From Methylobacterium crusticola (GTDB lineage: Bacteria > Pseudomonadota > Alphaproteobacteria > Rhizobiales > Beijerinckiaceae): 64,000 nucleotides of DNA. Below the pieces are notes generated by a model. The model was not told the origin of the DNA. It saw nothing but the letters and a program-made list of their open reading frames with translations, and made no database searches. Shown piece by piece: positions 53,620 to 62,341 of the stretch. The DNA lies in contig NZ_QOWC01000005.1 of NCBI RefSeq assembly GCF_003574465.1, positions 27,652 to 91,651 on the forward strand, in the 5' to 3' direction. Numbering within the stretch: the stretch's first letter is position 1; each line of letters opens with the position of its first letter. A program made the position numbers and the translations under genes.

Positions 53620-54252
53620 ATGAGTGGATTTGCCGAATTCGTGTCGCGCTTCACCGCCCGGGGTGCCGTCCTGGCCGGCCTCGTCGTGCTGGGATCCGCC
53701 ACCGGCGCCCGGGCGCAGTCGGAGGCCGAGATCGTCAGAGCCTTGATGCCCCTCGGCCCGTCCCGCGCCATCTCGGTGTTCGCCACCAGCAATTCCGGCG
53801 AGGGCGACCAGTCCTTCATGGAGACGCTGCGCAACCGCACCGCCTTCTCGGCGAGCGAGCGCGAGAAGATCGCCGCCGCCTCCGCCGATCGGCCGAGCAT
53901 CGGCCTCGAGATCCCCTTCGAGTACAACTCGGTGAAGATCGGCCCGAAGGCCCTGCCCATGGTCAAGAGCCTGGGGGCCGCGCTCGCCCGTCCCGAACTG
54001 CGCGACAGCAGCTTCCTGATCGTCGGCCACACCGACGCCAAGGGCAAGGACCAGGTCAACCTGATGCTGTCGGAGCGCCGCGCCCAGGCGGTCAAGCAGT
54101 ACATCGTCCAGAACTACGGCGTGGCGGACGCGAACCTCGTGGCGGTCGGCTACGGGCGGACCCACCTGAAGGACGCCGCCAACCCGCTCTCGTCCGCCAA
54201 CCGCCGGGTCACCGCGGTCAACATGTCGAGCGCCAAGTCGGCCTCGCGCTGA
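53620..54252 (+). CDS. OmpA-family peptidoglycan-binding protein
   Basis: The 210-residue product has a signal peptide (GAVLAGLVVLGSATGARA), a linker with SEAEIVRALMPLGPSRAISV, and a C-terminal OmpA-like domain (IPFEYNSVKIGPKALPMVKS; FLIVGHTDAKGKDQVNLMLS; ERRAQAVKQYIVQNYGV). The Asp and Arg that hold diaminopimelate in OmpA domains are present (GHTD, SERRA). There is no lipobox and no beta-barrel, so it is a periplasmic wall-binding protein of unknown partner. AAAGGAG precedes the ATG at 53620. Confidence 0.9.
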   Translation: MSGFAEFVSRFTARGAVLAGLVVLGSATGARAQSEAEIVRALMPLGPSRAISVFATSNSGEGDQSFMETLRNRTAFSASEREKIAAASADRPSIGLEIPFEYNSVKIGPKALPMVKSLGAALARPELRDSSFLIVGHTDAKGKDQVNLMLSERRAQAVKQYIVQNYGVADANLVAVGYGRTHLKDAANPLSSANRRVTAVNMSSAKSASR

Positions 54253-54376
54253 GAGTCGGACGCACGCTGAAGGCCGGCTTCGCGCCGGTCGGCGCGCGGG
54301 CGGTCGGGCCGGGTGCAGGTCGGCGGTCCGCAGGCGCCACGGAGCGAAAACACCCGCCGGGGCGGGGCCGGCGGCG

Positions 54377-55153
54377 TCAGGAGCCCTCCGTGGCGGCCCG
54401 GCTCGGGCCGGCGAGGCGCGCGGGCGGGGTCCCGCGGGCCATGTCCCGCCGCACCAGCGCGCAGTGGGTCTCGCGCAGGCCCGGCAGCGCGGCGTCGAGG
54501 AGCGAGGCGCGCAGGCCGTCGGCGTCCGGCGGCACCGCGACGCCGTAGACGAGCCCCCGCAGGCCGACATAGACCAGCGCGCCGTGGATGCCGAAGAGCA
54601 GCTCGAACTCGTCCTCGCCGAGGGGATGGTCGTCCGGCCCCGGCAGTCCGTGCTCGCCCCGCATCGCCGCCAGCAGCGGCGCGAAGATGCGGGCCCGCAC
54701 CATCCCGAGGTAGCGGCGCGGCAGGTCGTAGCCCTTGATTCCCGCCGAGACGAAGATCCGCAGCCAGGCGTAGTCGTGGATGGTGCGCTGGTAGTCCGTC
54801 TCGAAGCGCCGGAAGCGCTCGCCCGTCGGCAGCGACGCGTCCGCGACGACGGCCTCCCATTCGGGCTTCCAGCGCCGGAGGTAGAGCTCCTCGTAGATGC
54901 GCTCGATCAGGTCCTGCTTGCTCGGGAAGTAGCGGTAGAGCAGCGGCTGGGTGATGCCGAGCCGGCGCGCCAGCTCCCGGGTGTGCCCGTCGAGCCCGAC
55001 CTCGGCGAAGAACGCGATCGCGCCCTCGATGATCTGGCGCTCGCGCGCCCGGGCGTCGAGCCGGCGCGGCCGCGCGCCCGGCGGGCCGGCGCCGGCGGGC
55101 GGGCCGCCGGCCTGCGACTTTCGGTCGGACGGCTGTCGGACGGTTGACGGCAT
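54377..55153 (-). CDS. TetR-family regulator of the hydroxylase/transporter cassette
   Basis: The 258-residue protein has about 35 basic, disordered residues, then the TetR DNA-binding domain (QIIEGAIAFFAEVGLDGHTR, LARRLGITQPLLYRYFPSKQ, DLIERIYEELYL) and a C-terminal ligand domain. It is divergent from the FAD-subunit gene. A near-palindrome at 55168-55191 lies directly before its ATG. TetR proteins in this position usually repress the divergent operon until its substrate binds. Confidence 0.9.
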   Translation of the reverse strand: MPSTVRQPSDRKSQAGGPPAGAGPPGARPRRLDARARERQIIEGAIAFFAEVGLDGHTRELARRLGITQPLLYRYFPSKQDLIERIYEELYLRRWKPEWEAVVADASLPTGERFRRFETDYQRTIHDYAWLRIFVSAGIKGYDLPRRYLGMVRARIFAPLLAAMRGEHGLPGPDDHPLGEDEFELLFGIHGALVYVGLRGLVYGVAVPPDADGLRASLLDAALPGLRETHCALVRRDMARGTPPARLAGPSRAATEGS

Positions 55154-55167
55154 CGCGGCCTTCGGCT

Positions 55168-55191
55168 CTTATTGAAGAAACGATCAACAAG
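55168..55191. promoter_or_regulatory. Candidate TetR operator
   Basis: CTTATTGA and TCAACAAG are inverted arms matching at 7 of 8 positions around AGAAACGA. The site is 15 nt from the TetR gene start and about 100 nt before the divergent operon, in an AT-rich patch. The assignment rests on symmetry and position. Confidence 0.45.
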
Positions 55192-55287
55192 CTCCGGACA
55201 GACTGCCCCAGGCGGGTCGGTCCGGGCAAGCCGGAGCCTCTGGTCCGCTCGATCCGGGCGGAGGCCCCCGCGGGAAGGAAACGGGCC

Positions 55288-56136
55288 TTGAAGGCTCCCG
55301 AGGTCGCCTACGCCTGCCCGTCGACGCTCGACGAGGCCCTGACCCTGCTGTCCCGGCACGGGGACGAGGCGCGGCCGCTCGCGGGCGGCCAGAGCCTCGT
55401 CACCGCGCTCAACATGCGGCTCGCCGCGCCCGCGCTGCTCGTCGACCTCAACCGCATTCCGGATCTCGCCGGCATCACCCGGCGGGACGGCGTCGTCCGG
55501 GTCGGCGCGATGACGCGCCACCGGGACCTCGGCGCCTCGGACCTGGTGCGGGATCACCTGCCCCTGGTCGCCGCGGCGGTGCCGCACATCGCCCACCCGG
55601 CCATCCGCAACCGCGGCACCCTCGGGGGCTCGGTGGCCCTCGGCGATCCGGCGGCCGAGCTGCCCGCCTGCTGCCTCGCCCTCGGGGCCACGATGGTCCT
55701 GCGCGGGCAGGGCGGCGAGCGCCGCGTGCCGGCGGACGCCTTCTTCCTCGGCCTCTACGCCACCGCCATCGCGCCGGCCGAGATCCTGGTGGCGATCGAG
55801 TTCCCGCTGCCGGAGCCCGGCGCGGTCTGGGGCTTCCAGGAGCTCGCCCGCCGGCACGGCGACTACGCCCTCGCGGGCCTCGCCGCCACGGCCCGGCGCC
55901 GGGAGCGCGGCCTCGACGCGGTGCGCCTCGTGTTCTTCGGCGTCGGCGACCGGCCGGTCCTCGCGCGCGGGGCCTCCGCGGCGCTGGCCGGCGCGGGGAT
56001 CCGGGCCGCGCAAGCCGCCCTCGACGCCGACATCGACCCCCCGGACGACGTCGCCGTGAAGGGCCGCACCCGGCGCCACCTCGCCCGCGTGCTGCTCGGC
56101 CGGGTCGCCGGCGGGATGCTGGAGGGGGCGCCGTGA
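55288..56136 (+). CDS. Molybdenum hydroxylase FAD-binding subunit (CoxM/XdhB-like)
   Basis: The 282-residue flavoprotein subunit has the FAD pyrophosphate loop PLAGGQSLVTALNMRLA, then IAHPAIRNRGTLGGSVALGD (TxGG FAD motif) and a CO-dehydrogenase-type C-terminal domain. It passes electrons from the iron-sulfur subunit to an acceptor. I chose the TTG at 55288 because GGAAGGAA precedes it and it gives MKAPEVAYACPSTLDEALTL. The upstream extension to 55144 is not family-like and would cover the promoter. Its stop overlaps the next ATG. Confidence 0.9.
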   Translation: MKAPEVAYACPSTLDEALTLLSRHGDEARPLAGGQSLVTALNMRLAAPALLVDLNRIPDLAGITRRDGVVRVGAMTRHRDLGASDLVRDHLPLVAAAVPHIAHPAIRNRGTLGGSVALGDPAAELPACCLALGATMVLRGQGGERRVPADAFFLGLYATAIAPAEILVAIEFPLPEPGAVWGFQELARRHGDYALAGLAATARRRERGLDAVRLVFFGVGDRPVLARGASAALAGAGIRAAQAALDADIDPPDDVAVKGRTRRHLARVLLGRVAGGMLEGAP

Positions 56137-56630
56137 TGGAGCGCGAGCACGCCGTCGCGTTCACGCTGAACGGGGAGCGCGTCGCCTGCCGGCCGGCGGC
56201 CCGCACGCATCTCGGCGACCTCCTGCGGGCGGAGTTCGGCCTCACGGGCGTGCATCTCGGCTGCGAGCACGGCGTCTGCGGCGCCTGCACCATCCTGGTC
56301 GACGGGCGCGCCACCCGGTCCTGCCTGATGCTGGCGGTCCAGGCGAACGGGACCGTGGTCGAGACGATCGAGGGCCTGACGGAGCGCGGCGCCGTGGCCG
56401 ACCTCCAGGACGCCTTCCACGTCCGCAACGCCCTGCAATGCGGCTACTGCACGCCCGGGATGCTGGTGACCGCCGCGGAGCTCCTGGCCGAGGAGGCCGC
56501 GCCCGGCCGCGAGGCGATCCGGGCGGCGATCGGCGGCAATTACTGCCGCTGCACCGGCTACCACGCCATCGTGGACGCGATCGCGGCCGTGGCGGAGGGA
56601 CGCGCGGCCCGCGAAGGGGGCGGCGCATGA
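56136..56630 (+). CDS. Molybdenum hydroxylase 2Fe-2S subunit (CoxS/XdhC-like)
   Basis: The 164-residue subunit carries two 2Fe-2S clusters. The plant-ferredoxin-like cluster uses C43, C48, C51 and C63 (GCEHGVCGACTILVDGR). The helical-domain cluster uses C102, C105, C137 and C139 (QCGYCTPGM, NYCRCTGYHAIVDAI). All eight ligands are present. It relays electrons from the molybdenum site to FAD. The ATG overlaps the preceding stop (TGATG), with GTG one codon earlier as an alternative. Confidence 0.95.
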   Translation: MEREHAVAFTLNGERVACRPAARTHLGDLLRAEFGLTGVHLGCEHGVCGACTILVDGRATRSCLMLAVQANGTVVETIEGLTERGAVADLQDAFHVRNALQCGYCTPGMLVTAAELLAEEAAPGREAIRAAIGGNYCRCTGYHAIVDAIAAVAEGRAAREGGGA

Positions 56631-59002
56631 GCGGGGGACTCACCTTCCTCGACCGGCCGAACAGCTACATCGGCCGCTCCGTGCCGCGCCCGAACGCCCG
56701 GCGCCTGCTCGAGGGCCGGGGCACCTTCGTGGACGACGTCGCGGTGCCGCGCCTCGCCCACGTCGCCTTCCTGAGGAGCCCCGTGGCCCACGCGCGGATC
56801 GCGGCCCTCCACACCGCCGCCGCGAGCGCCATGCCGGGCGTCCTCGCGGTGGTGGACGGGCCCGCGCTGGCGCGGGTATGCGCGCCGTGGGTCGGCGTGC
56901 TCGGCCACTTCAAGGGCCTGCGCTCGGCCCCCCAGCACGCCCTCGCGGTCGACCGGGTGACGTGGGTGGGCGAGCCGTTCTGCGCCGTGGTCGCCCGCAG
57001 CCGGCCCGAGGCCGAGGACGCCCTCGCGGCGATCCGGGCCGACCTCGAGCCCCTGCCGGCCGTCGTCGACATGGAGACGGCGCTCGATCCCGGAACCCCG
57101 CCGATCCACCCGGAGCTCGGCGACAACCTCGCCTTCGAGCGCCGCCTCGAGGTCGGCGACGTCGAGGGCGCGTTCCGGGACGCCGCCCTCGTGGTGGAGG
57201 AGACCTTCGGGTTCGGCCGGCACACGGGCGTCTGCCTCGAGCCCCGCGCCATCCTGGCCGACTGGAACGCCGCCGACGGGCTGCTCACGGTGCACCACTC
57301 GTTCCAGGCCCCGCACATGATGCAGGACATCCTGGCCAAGCACCTCGCCCTGCCCGAGGGGGCGGTGCGGGTGATCTGCCGCGACGTCGGCGGCTCCTTC
57401 GGCATCAAGGTCCACATCTACCCCGACGAGATGGCCACCTGCGCCCTGGCCCTGATGCTCCGGCGGCCGGTGAAGTTCGTGGCCGACCGCCTGGAGAGCT
57501 TCACCAGCGACATCCACGCCCGCGATCACCGGGTCACGGCCCGGATGGCGTTCTCGGCCGAGGGCGACATCCTGGCCCTGGACATGGACGACCTGACCGG
57601 GATCGGCCCCTACTCGGTCTATCCCCGCACCAGCGCCGTCGAGGCGAACCAGGTCGTCAACCTGACGGGCGGTCCCTACCGCCACGGGGCCTACCGGGCC
57701 CGGGCCCGGGTCGTGCTCCAGAACAAGGCGCCGACCTGCCAGTACCGGGCCGTGGGCCACCCGATCGCCACCATGGTGGCCGAGGGACTGCTCGACCTCG
57801 GCGCCGCGCGCCTCGGGCTCGACCCGGCGGCGATCCGCCTGCGCAACGTCATCCCGGACGACGCCTATCCGTGCGCGGGGGTCTCGGGCATCCGCCTCGA
57901 GAAGCTCTCGCACCAGGCGGCCCTGGCCAAGCTCCTCGCCATGATGGACTACGACGCCCTGCGCGCCGAGCAGGCGGCCCTGCGCCGGGAGGGCGTCCAC
58001 CGCGGCATCGGCCTGTCGGTCTTCATCGAGATCACCAACCCGTCGGCGGCCTTCTACGGCGTCGGCGGCGCCCGCATCTCCGCGCAGGACGGCTGCACGA
58101 TCCGCCTCGACCCGCAGGGCGGGGTCGTGGCGGCGATCAGCGTGACGGAGCAGGGCCAGGGCACCGAGGCGGTGATCGCCCAGGTGGTCGCCACCGCGAC
58201 CGGCGTGCCCCTCGGCATGGTCCGGGTGGTGAGCGGCGACACCCAGGCGACGCCCTATGGCGGCGGCACCTGGGCCTCGCGGGGCGCCGGGATCGGCGGC
58301 GAGGCCGCCTGGCAGGCCGGCAAGGCCCTGCGGGCGAACGTGACCGCGGTGGCCGCCGCCATTCTGCAGGCGCGGGCCGAGACCCTCGACATCCGCGAGG
58401 GCGCCATCGTGGACGCCGCCACCGGCGTCGAGCGCATGAGCCTCGCGGAGCTCGGCCGCATCGCCTACTTCCGGCCCGACACCCTGCCGGCCGGGGTGCA
58501 GCCGGAATTCGTGGTCACGCGGCACTACGTGCCCAAGGACTACCCGTTCGCCTTCACCAACGGCGTCCAGGCTTCTTCCGTCGAGGTCGACGTCGAGACC
58601 GGCTTCGTCCGGCTGCTCGGCCACTGGTGCGTGGAGGATTGCGGCACGGTGCTCAACCCGCTCCTCGTCGACGAGCAGATCCGCGGCGGCATCGTGCAGG
58701 GCCTCGGGGGGGCATTGTTCGAGCACTGCCTGTACGATTCCGAGGGGCAGCTCCTCAACGGCTCCATGGCCGACTACCTCGTGCCCATGGCCGGCGAGAT
58801 GCCCGACATCGCGGTCGCCCACGTGGTCTCGGCGACGGCCTCGTCGGAGATCGGCGCCAAGGGCGCGGGCGAGGCCGGCACGGCCGGCGCGCCGGCGGCG
58901 GTCGTCAACGCCATCAACGACGCCCTCCGGCCCCTCGGCGCCCGGGTGAGCCGCCAGCCGGTCACGCCCGAGACGATCCTCGAGGCGCTGGGCGCGATCT
59001 GA
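56627..59002 (+). CDS. Molybdenum hydroxylase catalytic subunit (CoxL/XdhA-like) with variant active-site loop
   Basis: The 791-residue subunit binds molybdopterin-cytosine dinucleotide and hydroxylates its substrate with water-derived oxygen. Family features are GRGTFVDDVAVPRLAHVAFL, CRDVGGSFGIKVHIYPDE, and the catalytic Glu749 in GAKGAGEAGTAGAPAAV. The loop over the molybdenum is TCQYRAVGHP. It is neither AYxCSFR of form I CO dehydrogenase nor the common AYRGAGRP of form II, so this is not a CO dehydrogenase by motif. The substrate is probably an N-heterocycle or aldehyde. The ATG overlaps the CoxS stop. Confidence 0.92.
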   Translation: MSGGLTFLDRPNSYIGRSVPRPNARRLLEGRGTFVDDVAVPRLAHVAFLRSPVAHARIAALHTAAASAMPGVLAVVDGPALARVCAPWVGVLGHFKGLRSAPQHALAVDRVTWVGEPFCAVVARSRPEAEDALAAIRADLEPLPAVVDMETALDPGTPPIHPELGDNLAFERRLEVGDVEGAFRDAALVVEETFGFGRHTGVCLEPRAILADWNAADGLLTVHHSFQAPHMMQDILAKHLALPEGAVRVICRDVGGSFGIKVHIYPDEMATCALALMLRRPVKFVADRLESFTSDIHARDHRVTARMAFSAEGDILALDMDDLTGIGPYSVYPRTSAVEANQVVNLTGGPYRHGAYRARARVVLQNKAPTCQYRAVGHPIATMVAEGLLDLGAARLGLDPAAIRLRNVIPDDAYPCAGVSGIRLEKLSHQAALAKLLAMMDYDALRAEQAALRREGVHRGIGLSVFIEITNPSAAFYGVGGARISAQDGCTIRLDPQGGVVAAISVTEQGQGTEAVIAQVVATATGVPLGMVRVVSGDTQATPYGGGTWASRGAGIGGEAAWQAGKALRANVTAVAAAILQARAETLDIREGAIVDAATGVERMSLAELGRIAYFRPDTLPAGVQPEFVVTRHYVPKDYPFAFTNGVQASSVEVDVETGFVRLLGHWCVEDCGTVLNPLLVDEQIRGGIVQGLGGALFEHCLYDSEGQLLNGSMADYLVPMAGEMPDIAVAHVVSATASSEIGAKGAGEAGTAGAPAAVVNAINDALRPLGARVSRQPVTPETILEALGAI

Positions 59003-59135
59003 CATGCCCGCCGCCGAACCGCCCGAGGGGCGAGGACATGATCCGGCCGGGGGCGGGGCGCCGGCGGGGGGGCGGTCCGAGACTTCGTCCGCCCCGGCAC
59101 CGGCCCGGGGCGGAACGCGCGGGGAGGGAGACAGG

Positions 59136-60377
59136 ATGACACTCGGCTTCGACAGGCGCCGCCTGCTCACGGGCGGAGCCGCGGCCGCCGGCCTGGCGCT
59201 CGCCGCGCCCGCCCTCCTGCGCCACGCCAGGGCGGAGGGGACGGGCCCGATCCGGATCGGCTTCCCGGTCCCGCTGACCGGCCCGTTCGGGGCCGAGGCG
59301 AACGACCAGGTCCGCGCCGCCCAGATCGCCGTGAAGGAGTTCAACGCCGCGGGCGGGCTCGGCGGCCGGCTGGCCGAGATCCTGGTGCGCGACGACAAGC
59401 TCAACCCGGGCGAGGCCGCCACCCGCACCCTGGAGCTGATCGAGAAGGACAAGGTCAACGTCCTGGTCGGCGGCCTCTCGGCGGCCGTGACGCTCTCGAT
59501 CAACAACGTCGCCCGCGGGCGCGGCGTGATCTACAACTCGATCAGCCAGTCCGACGCGATCACGGAGGCCAAGGATTTCGGCCGCACGACCTTTCACGAG
59601 GCCCTGAGCCCGCACATGACCGCCGGGGCGGTCGGGCGCTACGTCTTCCCCCGGCACGGCAAGCGGGTGGCGTTCCTCACCGCCGACTACGCGTACGGCC
59701 ACGAGATGGTGCGGGGCTTCAGGCGCGCCGGCGCGGCCTTCGGCATCGAGGTGGTGTCCGACGTGCGCCACCCGATCGGGGCCACCGACTACTCGGCCTT
59801 CCTGCCAATGATCGCCTCCCTGCGCCCCGACGTGCTCTGCCTGTGCAATTTCGGCCGCGATCAGGTCGTGTCGGTCCAGCAGGCCACGGAGTTCGGCCTC
59901 AAGCAGTCGACGAAGCTCGTCGCCCCGGTCCTGCTCCTCACGGCCCGCAAGGCCGGCGGCGAGGCGTTCGAGGGCGTGGTCGGCGGCACCTCCTACTACT
60001 GGGGCCTCGAGGAGACCGTGCCGAGCGCCAGGGCCTTCAACGACAAGTTCCGGGCCGCCTACGGCGGCGCGGTCCCGTCCGATTACGGCGCCCTCGGCTA
60101 CGCGGGCGTGCGCTCGGTGCTGGAGGCGGCCAAGCTCGCCGGGTCCGTCGAGACCGACAGGCTCGTGCCCGCCCTGGAGGCGCTCAGGGCCGACTTCTAC
60201 AAGGGCCCGCAATACTTCCGGACCTGCGACCACCAGTCGGTGCAGTCGGTCCTGATCGTCGAGTCGAAGTTCAGGAACCAGAGGACGCCGGACGACCTCT
60301 TCTCCATCGTCCACGCCGAGGCGCCGGACGAGGCGGGCCTGCGCTCCTGCGCCGAACTCGGCCACAGGCAGGGCTGA
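59136..60377 (+). CDS. HAAT-family ABC transporter substrate-binding protein (LivJ-type)
   Basis: The 413-residue product begins with a twin-arginine-like signal (FDRRRLLTGGAAAAGLALAA) and a type I periplasmic-binding fold: IRIGFPVPLTGPFGAEANDQ, AAQIAVKEFNAAGGLGGRLA, VNVLVGGLSAAVTLSINNVA. It belongs to the amino acid/amide group, not the sugar group. GGGAGGGAGACAGG precedes the ATG at 59136. It lies 133 nt after the hydroxylase catalytic gene and begins the transporter part of the cassette. The Tat signal suggests that it folds before export. Its substrate is presumably the hydroxylase substrate. Confidence 0.9.
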   Translation: MTLGFDRRRLLTGGAAAAGLALAAPALLRHARAEGTGPIRIGFPVPLTGPFGAEANDQVRAAQIAVKEFNAAGGLGGRLAEILVRDDKLNPGEAATRTLELIEKDKVNVLVGGLSAAVTLSINNVARGRGVIYNSISQSDAITEAKDFGRTTFHEALSPHMTAGAVGRYVFPRHGKRVAFLTADYAYGHEMVRGFRRAGAAFGIEVVSDVRHPIGATDYSAFLPMIASLRPDVLCLCNFGRDQVVSVQQATEFGLKQSTKLVAPVLLLTARKAGGEAFEGVVGGTSYYWGLEETVPSARAFNDKFRAAYGGAVPSDYGALGYAGVRSVLEAAKLAGSVETDRLVPALEALRADFYKGPQYFRTCDHQSVQSVLIVESKFRNQRTPDDLFSIVHAEAPDEAGLRSCAELGHRQG

Positions 60378-60422
60378 CGCCGTGGCGACGCTGATCCCGC
60401 CCGCCCGGGCCCGGGCCGCCCC

Positions 60423-61313
60423 GTGACCCTCGCCTCCCTCCCCCTCACCCTCGTGGCGCTCCAGGTCGTGACCGGGATCGCCCTCGGGGCGATCTACGTG
60501 CTGGTCGGGATCGGCCTGTCGCTGATCTTCGGCCTGATGAACATCGTCAACTTCGCCCACGGCGCCTTCTTCATGGCGGGCGCCTACGTGGGCGTGTTCC
60601 TGTACGGCTACACGGGCAATTTCTGGGTGAGCCTCGTCGTCGCCCCGGTGGCGATCGGGCTCCTCGGGCTCGCGGTCGAGCGGGTGCTGATCCGCCCGCT
60701 CTACGGCCGCGGCCCCGACGACCCGTTGCTCCTGACCTTCGGCCTCGCCTACGTGGTGGTCGAGAGCGTGCGCATCCTGTTCGGGCTCACCGGGCTGCCC
60801 TTCTCGGCGCCGCCCCCCTTGCGCGGCGCGGTCGACATCGGCATCGGCTACTTCCCGCTCTACCGCCTGTTCCTCATCGGCTTCGTCGGCCTCGTGGTCC
60901 TGGGCCTCTGGCTCCTCATCGAGCGCACGCGGTTCGGCCTCATCATCCGGGCGGGCGCGCGCGACCCGCAGATCGTGCAGGTGCTCGGCATCGACATCGG
61001 GCGCGTCTGGCTCGCGGTATTCGGGCTCGGCTGCGCGCTCGCGGGGCTCGCCGGGATCCTGGCCGCGCCCCTCCAGGGCGTGACGCCCGAGATGGGCGTC
61101 CCCGTCCTGGCCGAGGCCTTCGTGGTCACGGTGGTGGGCGGCATGGGGTCCCTCGCCGGGGCGGTCCTGGCCGGGCTGCTGGTCGGGATCGTCGTGGCGA
61201 TGACCTCGCTCATCGCGCCCGACCTGACCAAGATGGCGATCTTCGCCGTGATGGCGCTCGTGCTCCTCGTGCGCCCGCGGGGGCTGCTCGGCCGCGCCGG
61301 GGCCTTCGGGTGA
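60423..61313 (+). CDS. livH: HAAT-family ABC transporter permease LivH
   Basis: The 296-residue inner-membrane protein has about eight spans. Typical LivH segments are IYVLVGIGLSLIFGLMNIVN, NFAHGAFFMAGAYVG and GTxx-like coupling near GMGSLAGAVLAGLLVGIV. The GTG start at 60423 is 45 nt after the binding-protein stop, with a poor ribosome site. Later in-frame GTGs (60453, 60468) are possible starts. The stop overlaps the livM GTG. Confidence 0.92.
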   Translation: MTLASLPLTLVALQVVTGIALGAIYVLVGIGLSLIFGLMNIVNFAHGAFFMAGAYVGVFLYGYTGNFWVSLVVAPVAIGLLGLAVERVLIRPLYGRGPDDPLLLTFGLAYVVVESVRILFGLTGLPFSAPPPLRGAVDIGIGYFPLYRLFLIGFVGLVVLGLWLLIERTRFGLIIRAGARDPQIVQVLGIDIGRVWLAVFGLGCALAGLAGILAAPLQGVTPEMGVPVLAEAFVVTVVGGMGSLAGAVLAGLLVGIVVAMTSLIAPDLTKMAIFAVMALVLLVRPRGLLGRAGAFG

Positions 61314-62341
61314 GCGGGAGTGCGGCCGGGCCCGCGCGCGCCGTCCCCTCGTCCGAGGGCTCGGGCGCCCCCGGCGGCCGGCTCGCGCGGGCGGGCCGCC
61401 ACCGGGTGGCGCTCAGCCTCGCCGCCCTGGCGCTGTTCCCGCTCGTCGCGCCCTACGAGGCCCTCGCCGTCAACATCCTGGTGCTGGGGCTCTACGCCCT
61501 CGGCTTCAACCTGCTGTTCGGCTACGCCGGCCTGCTCTCGTTCGGCCACGCCGCCTTCCTGGGGGCGGGGGCCTACGGCTGCGGCATCGCGATCGTGCAG
61601 TACGGCCTGCACCCCCTGGCCGCCATCGGGCTCGGGACCGGGCTCGCCGTCGCGGTGGCCGCCGCCATGGGGTACCTGGCGATCCGCACCCGCGGGATCT
61701 ACTTCGCCATGACGACGCTGGCGCTGTCGATGTGCGTCTACTACGCCTTCTACCGGGCCGAGCGCCTCACGGGCGGCGAGAACGGCCTGCGCGGCATCAA
61801 CGTCCCGGCGCTCGGCCTGCCGGGCGTCAGCCTGCCGCTCCTCGACCCCACGGTGAAGTACTACGTCGTCCTGGTGTTCGTGGGCGCGGCGATCTGGCTG
61901 TTCTCGCGCATCCTGGCCTCGCCGTTCGGGGCGGTGCTGGAGGCGATCCGCGAGAACGAGGGCCGGGCCGAGGCCTGCGGCTACGACGTGCGGCGGGTGA
62001 AGCTCGTGGCCTTCGTGATCTCCGGCGCCTTCTGCGGCCTCGCCGGCGCGCTCCAGGCCATCCACCTGTCGATCGTGCCGATCGAGACCATGCACTACGC
62101 GACCTCGGGCGAGGCCGTGATGATGGCGCTGCTCGGGGGCACGCGCACCTTCTTCGGGCCCTTCGTCGGGGCGGCGACCTTCCTGCTGCTCCAGGACGGG
62201 CTCGCGACCCTGACGAGCCACTGGCAGCTCCTCGTCGGGGCGATCTTCATCGCCTTCGTGCTGTTCCTGCCGCTGGGCCTCTGGGGCGAGGTGCTGGCGC
62301 GCCTCCGGCGCCTGGACGCGGCGCCGGGAGGGGCGCCGTGA
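61310..62341 (+). CDS. livM: HAAT-family ABC transporter permease LivM
   Basis: The 343-residue second permease starts at a GTG overlapping the livH stop. Characteristic segments are GLYALGFNLLFGYAGLLSFG, HAAFLGAGAYG, TRGIYFAMTTLALSMCVYYA and VVLVFVGAAIWLFSRILASP, with the coupling loop AIRENEGRAEACGYDVRRVK. The first 40 residues are Ala/Gly/Pro-rich and non-conserved. Its stop overlaps the livG GTG. Confidence 0.93.
   Translation: MSGSAAGPARAVPSSEGSGAPGGRLARAGRHRVALSLAALALFPLVAPYEALAVNILVLGLYALGFNLLFGYAGLLSFGHAAFLGAGAYGCGIAIVQYGLHPLAAIGLGTGLAVAVAAAMGYLAIRTRGIYFAMTTLALSMCVYYAFYRAERLTGGENGLRGINVPALGLPGVSLPLLDPTVKYYVVLVFVGAAIWLFSRILASPFGAVLEAIRENEGRAEACGYDVRRVKLVAFVISGAFCGLAGALQAIHLSIVPIETMHYATSGEAVMMALLGGTRTFFGPFVGAATFLLLQDGLATLTSHWQLLVGAIFIAFVLFLPLGLWGEVLARLRRLDAAPGGAP

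Noticed and set aside
56627..59002. Annotation as aerobic carbon monoxide dehydrogenase
   Set aside because: The active-site loop lacks the AYxCSFR motif of true CO dehydrogenases; only the general molybdenum hydroxylase family is supported.
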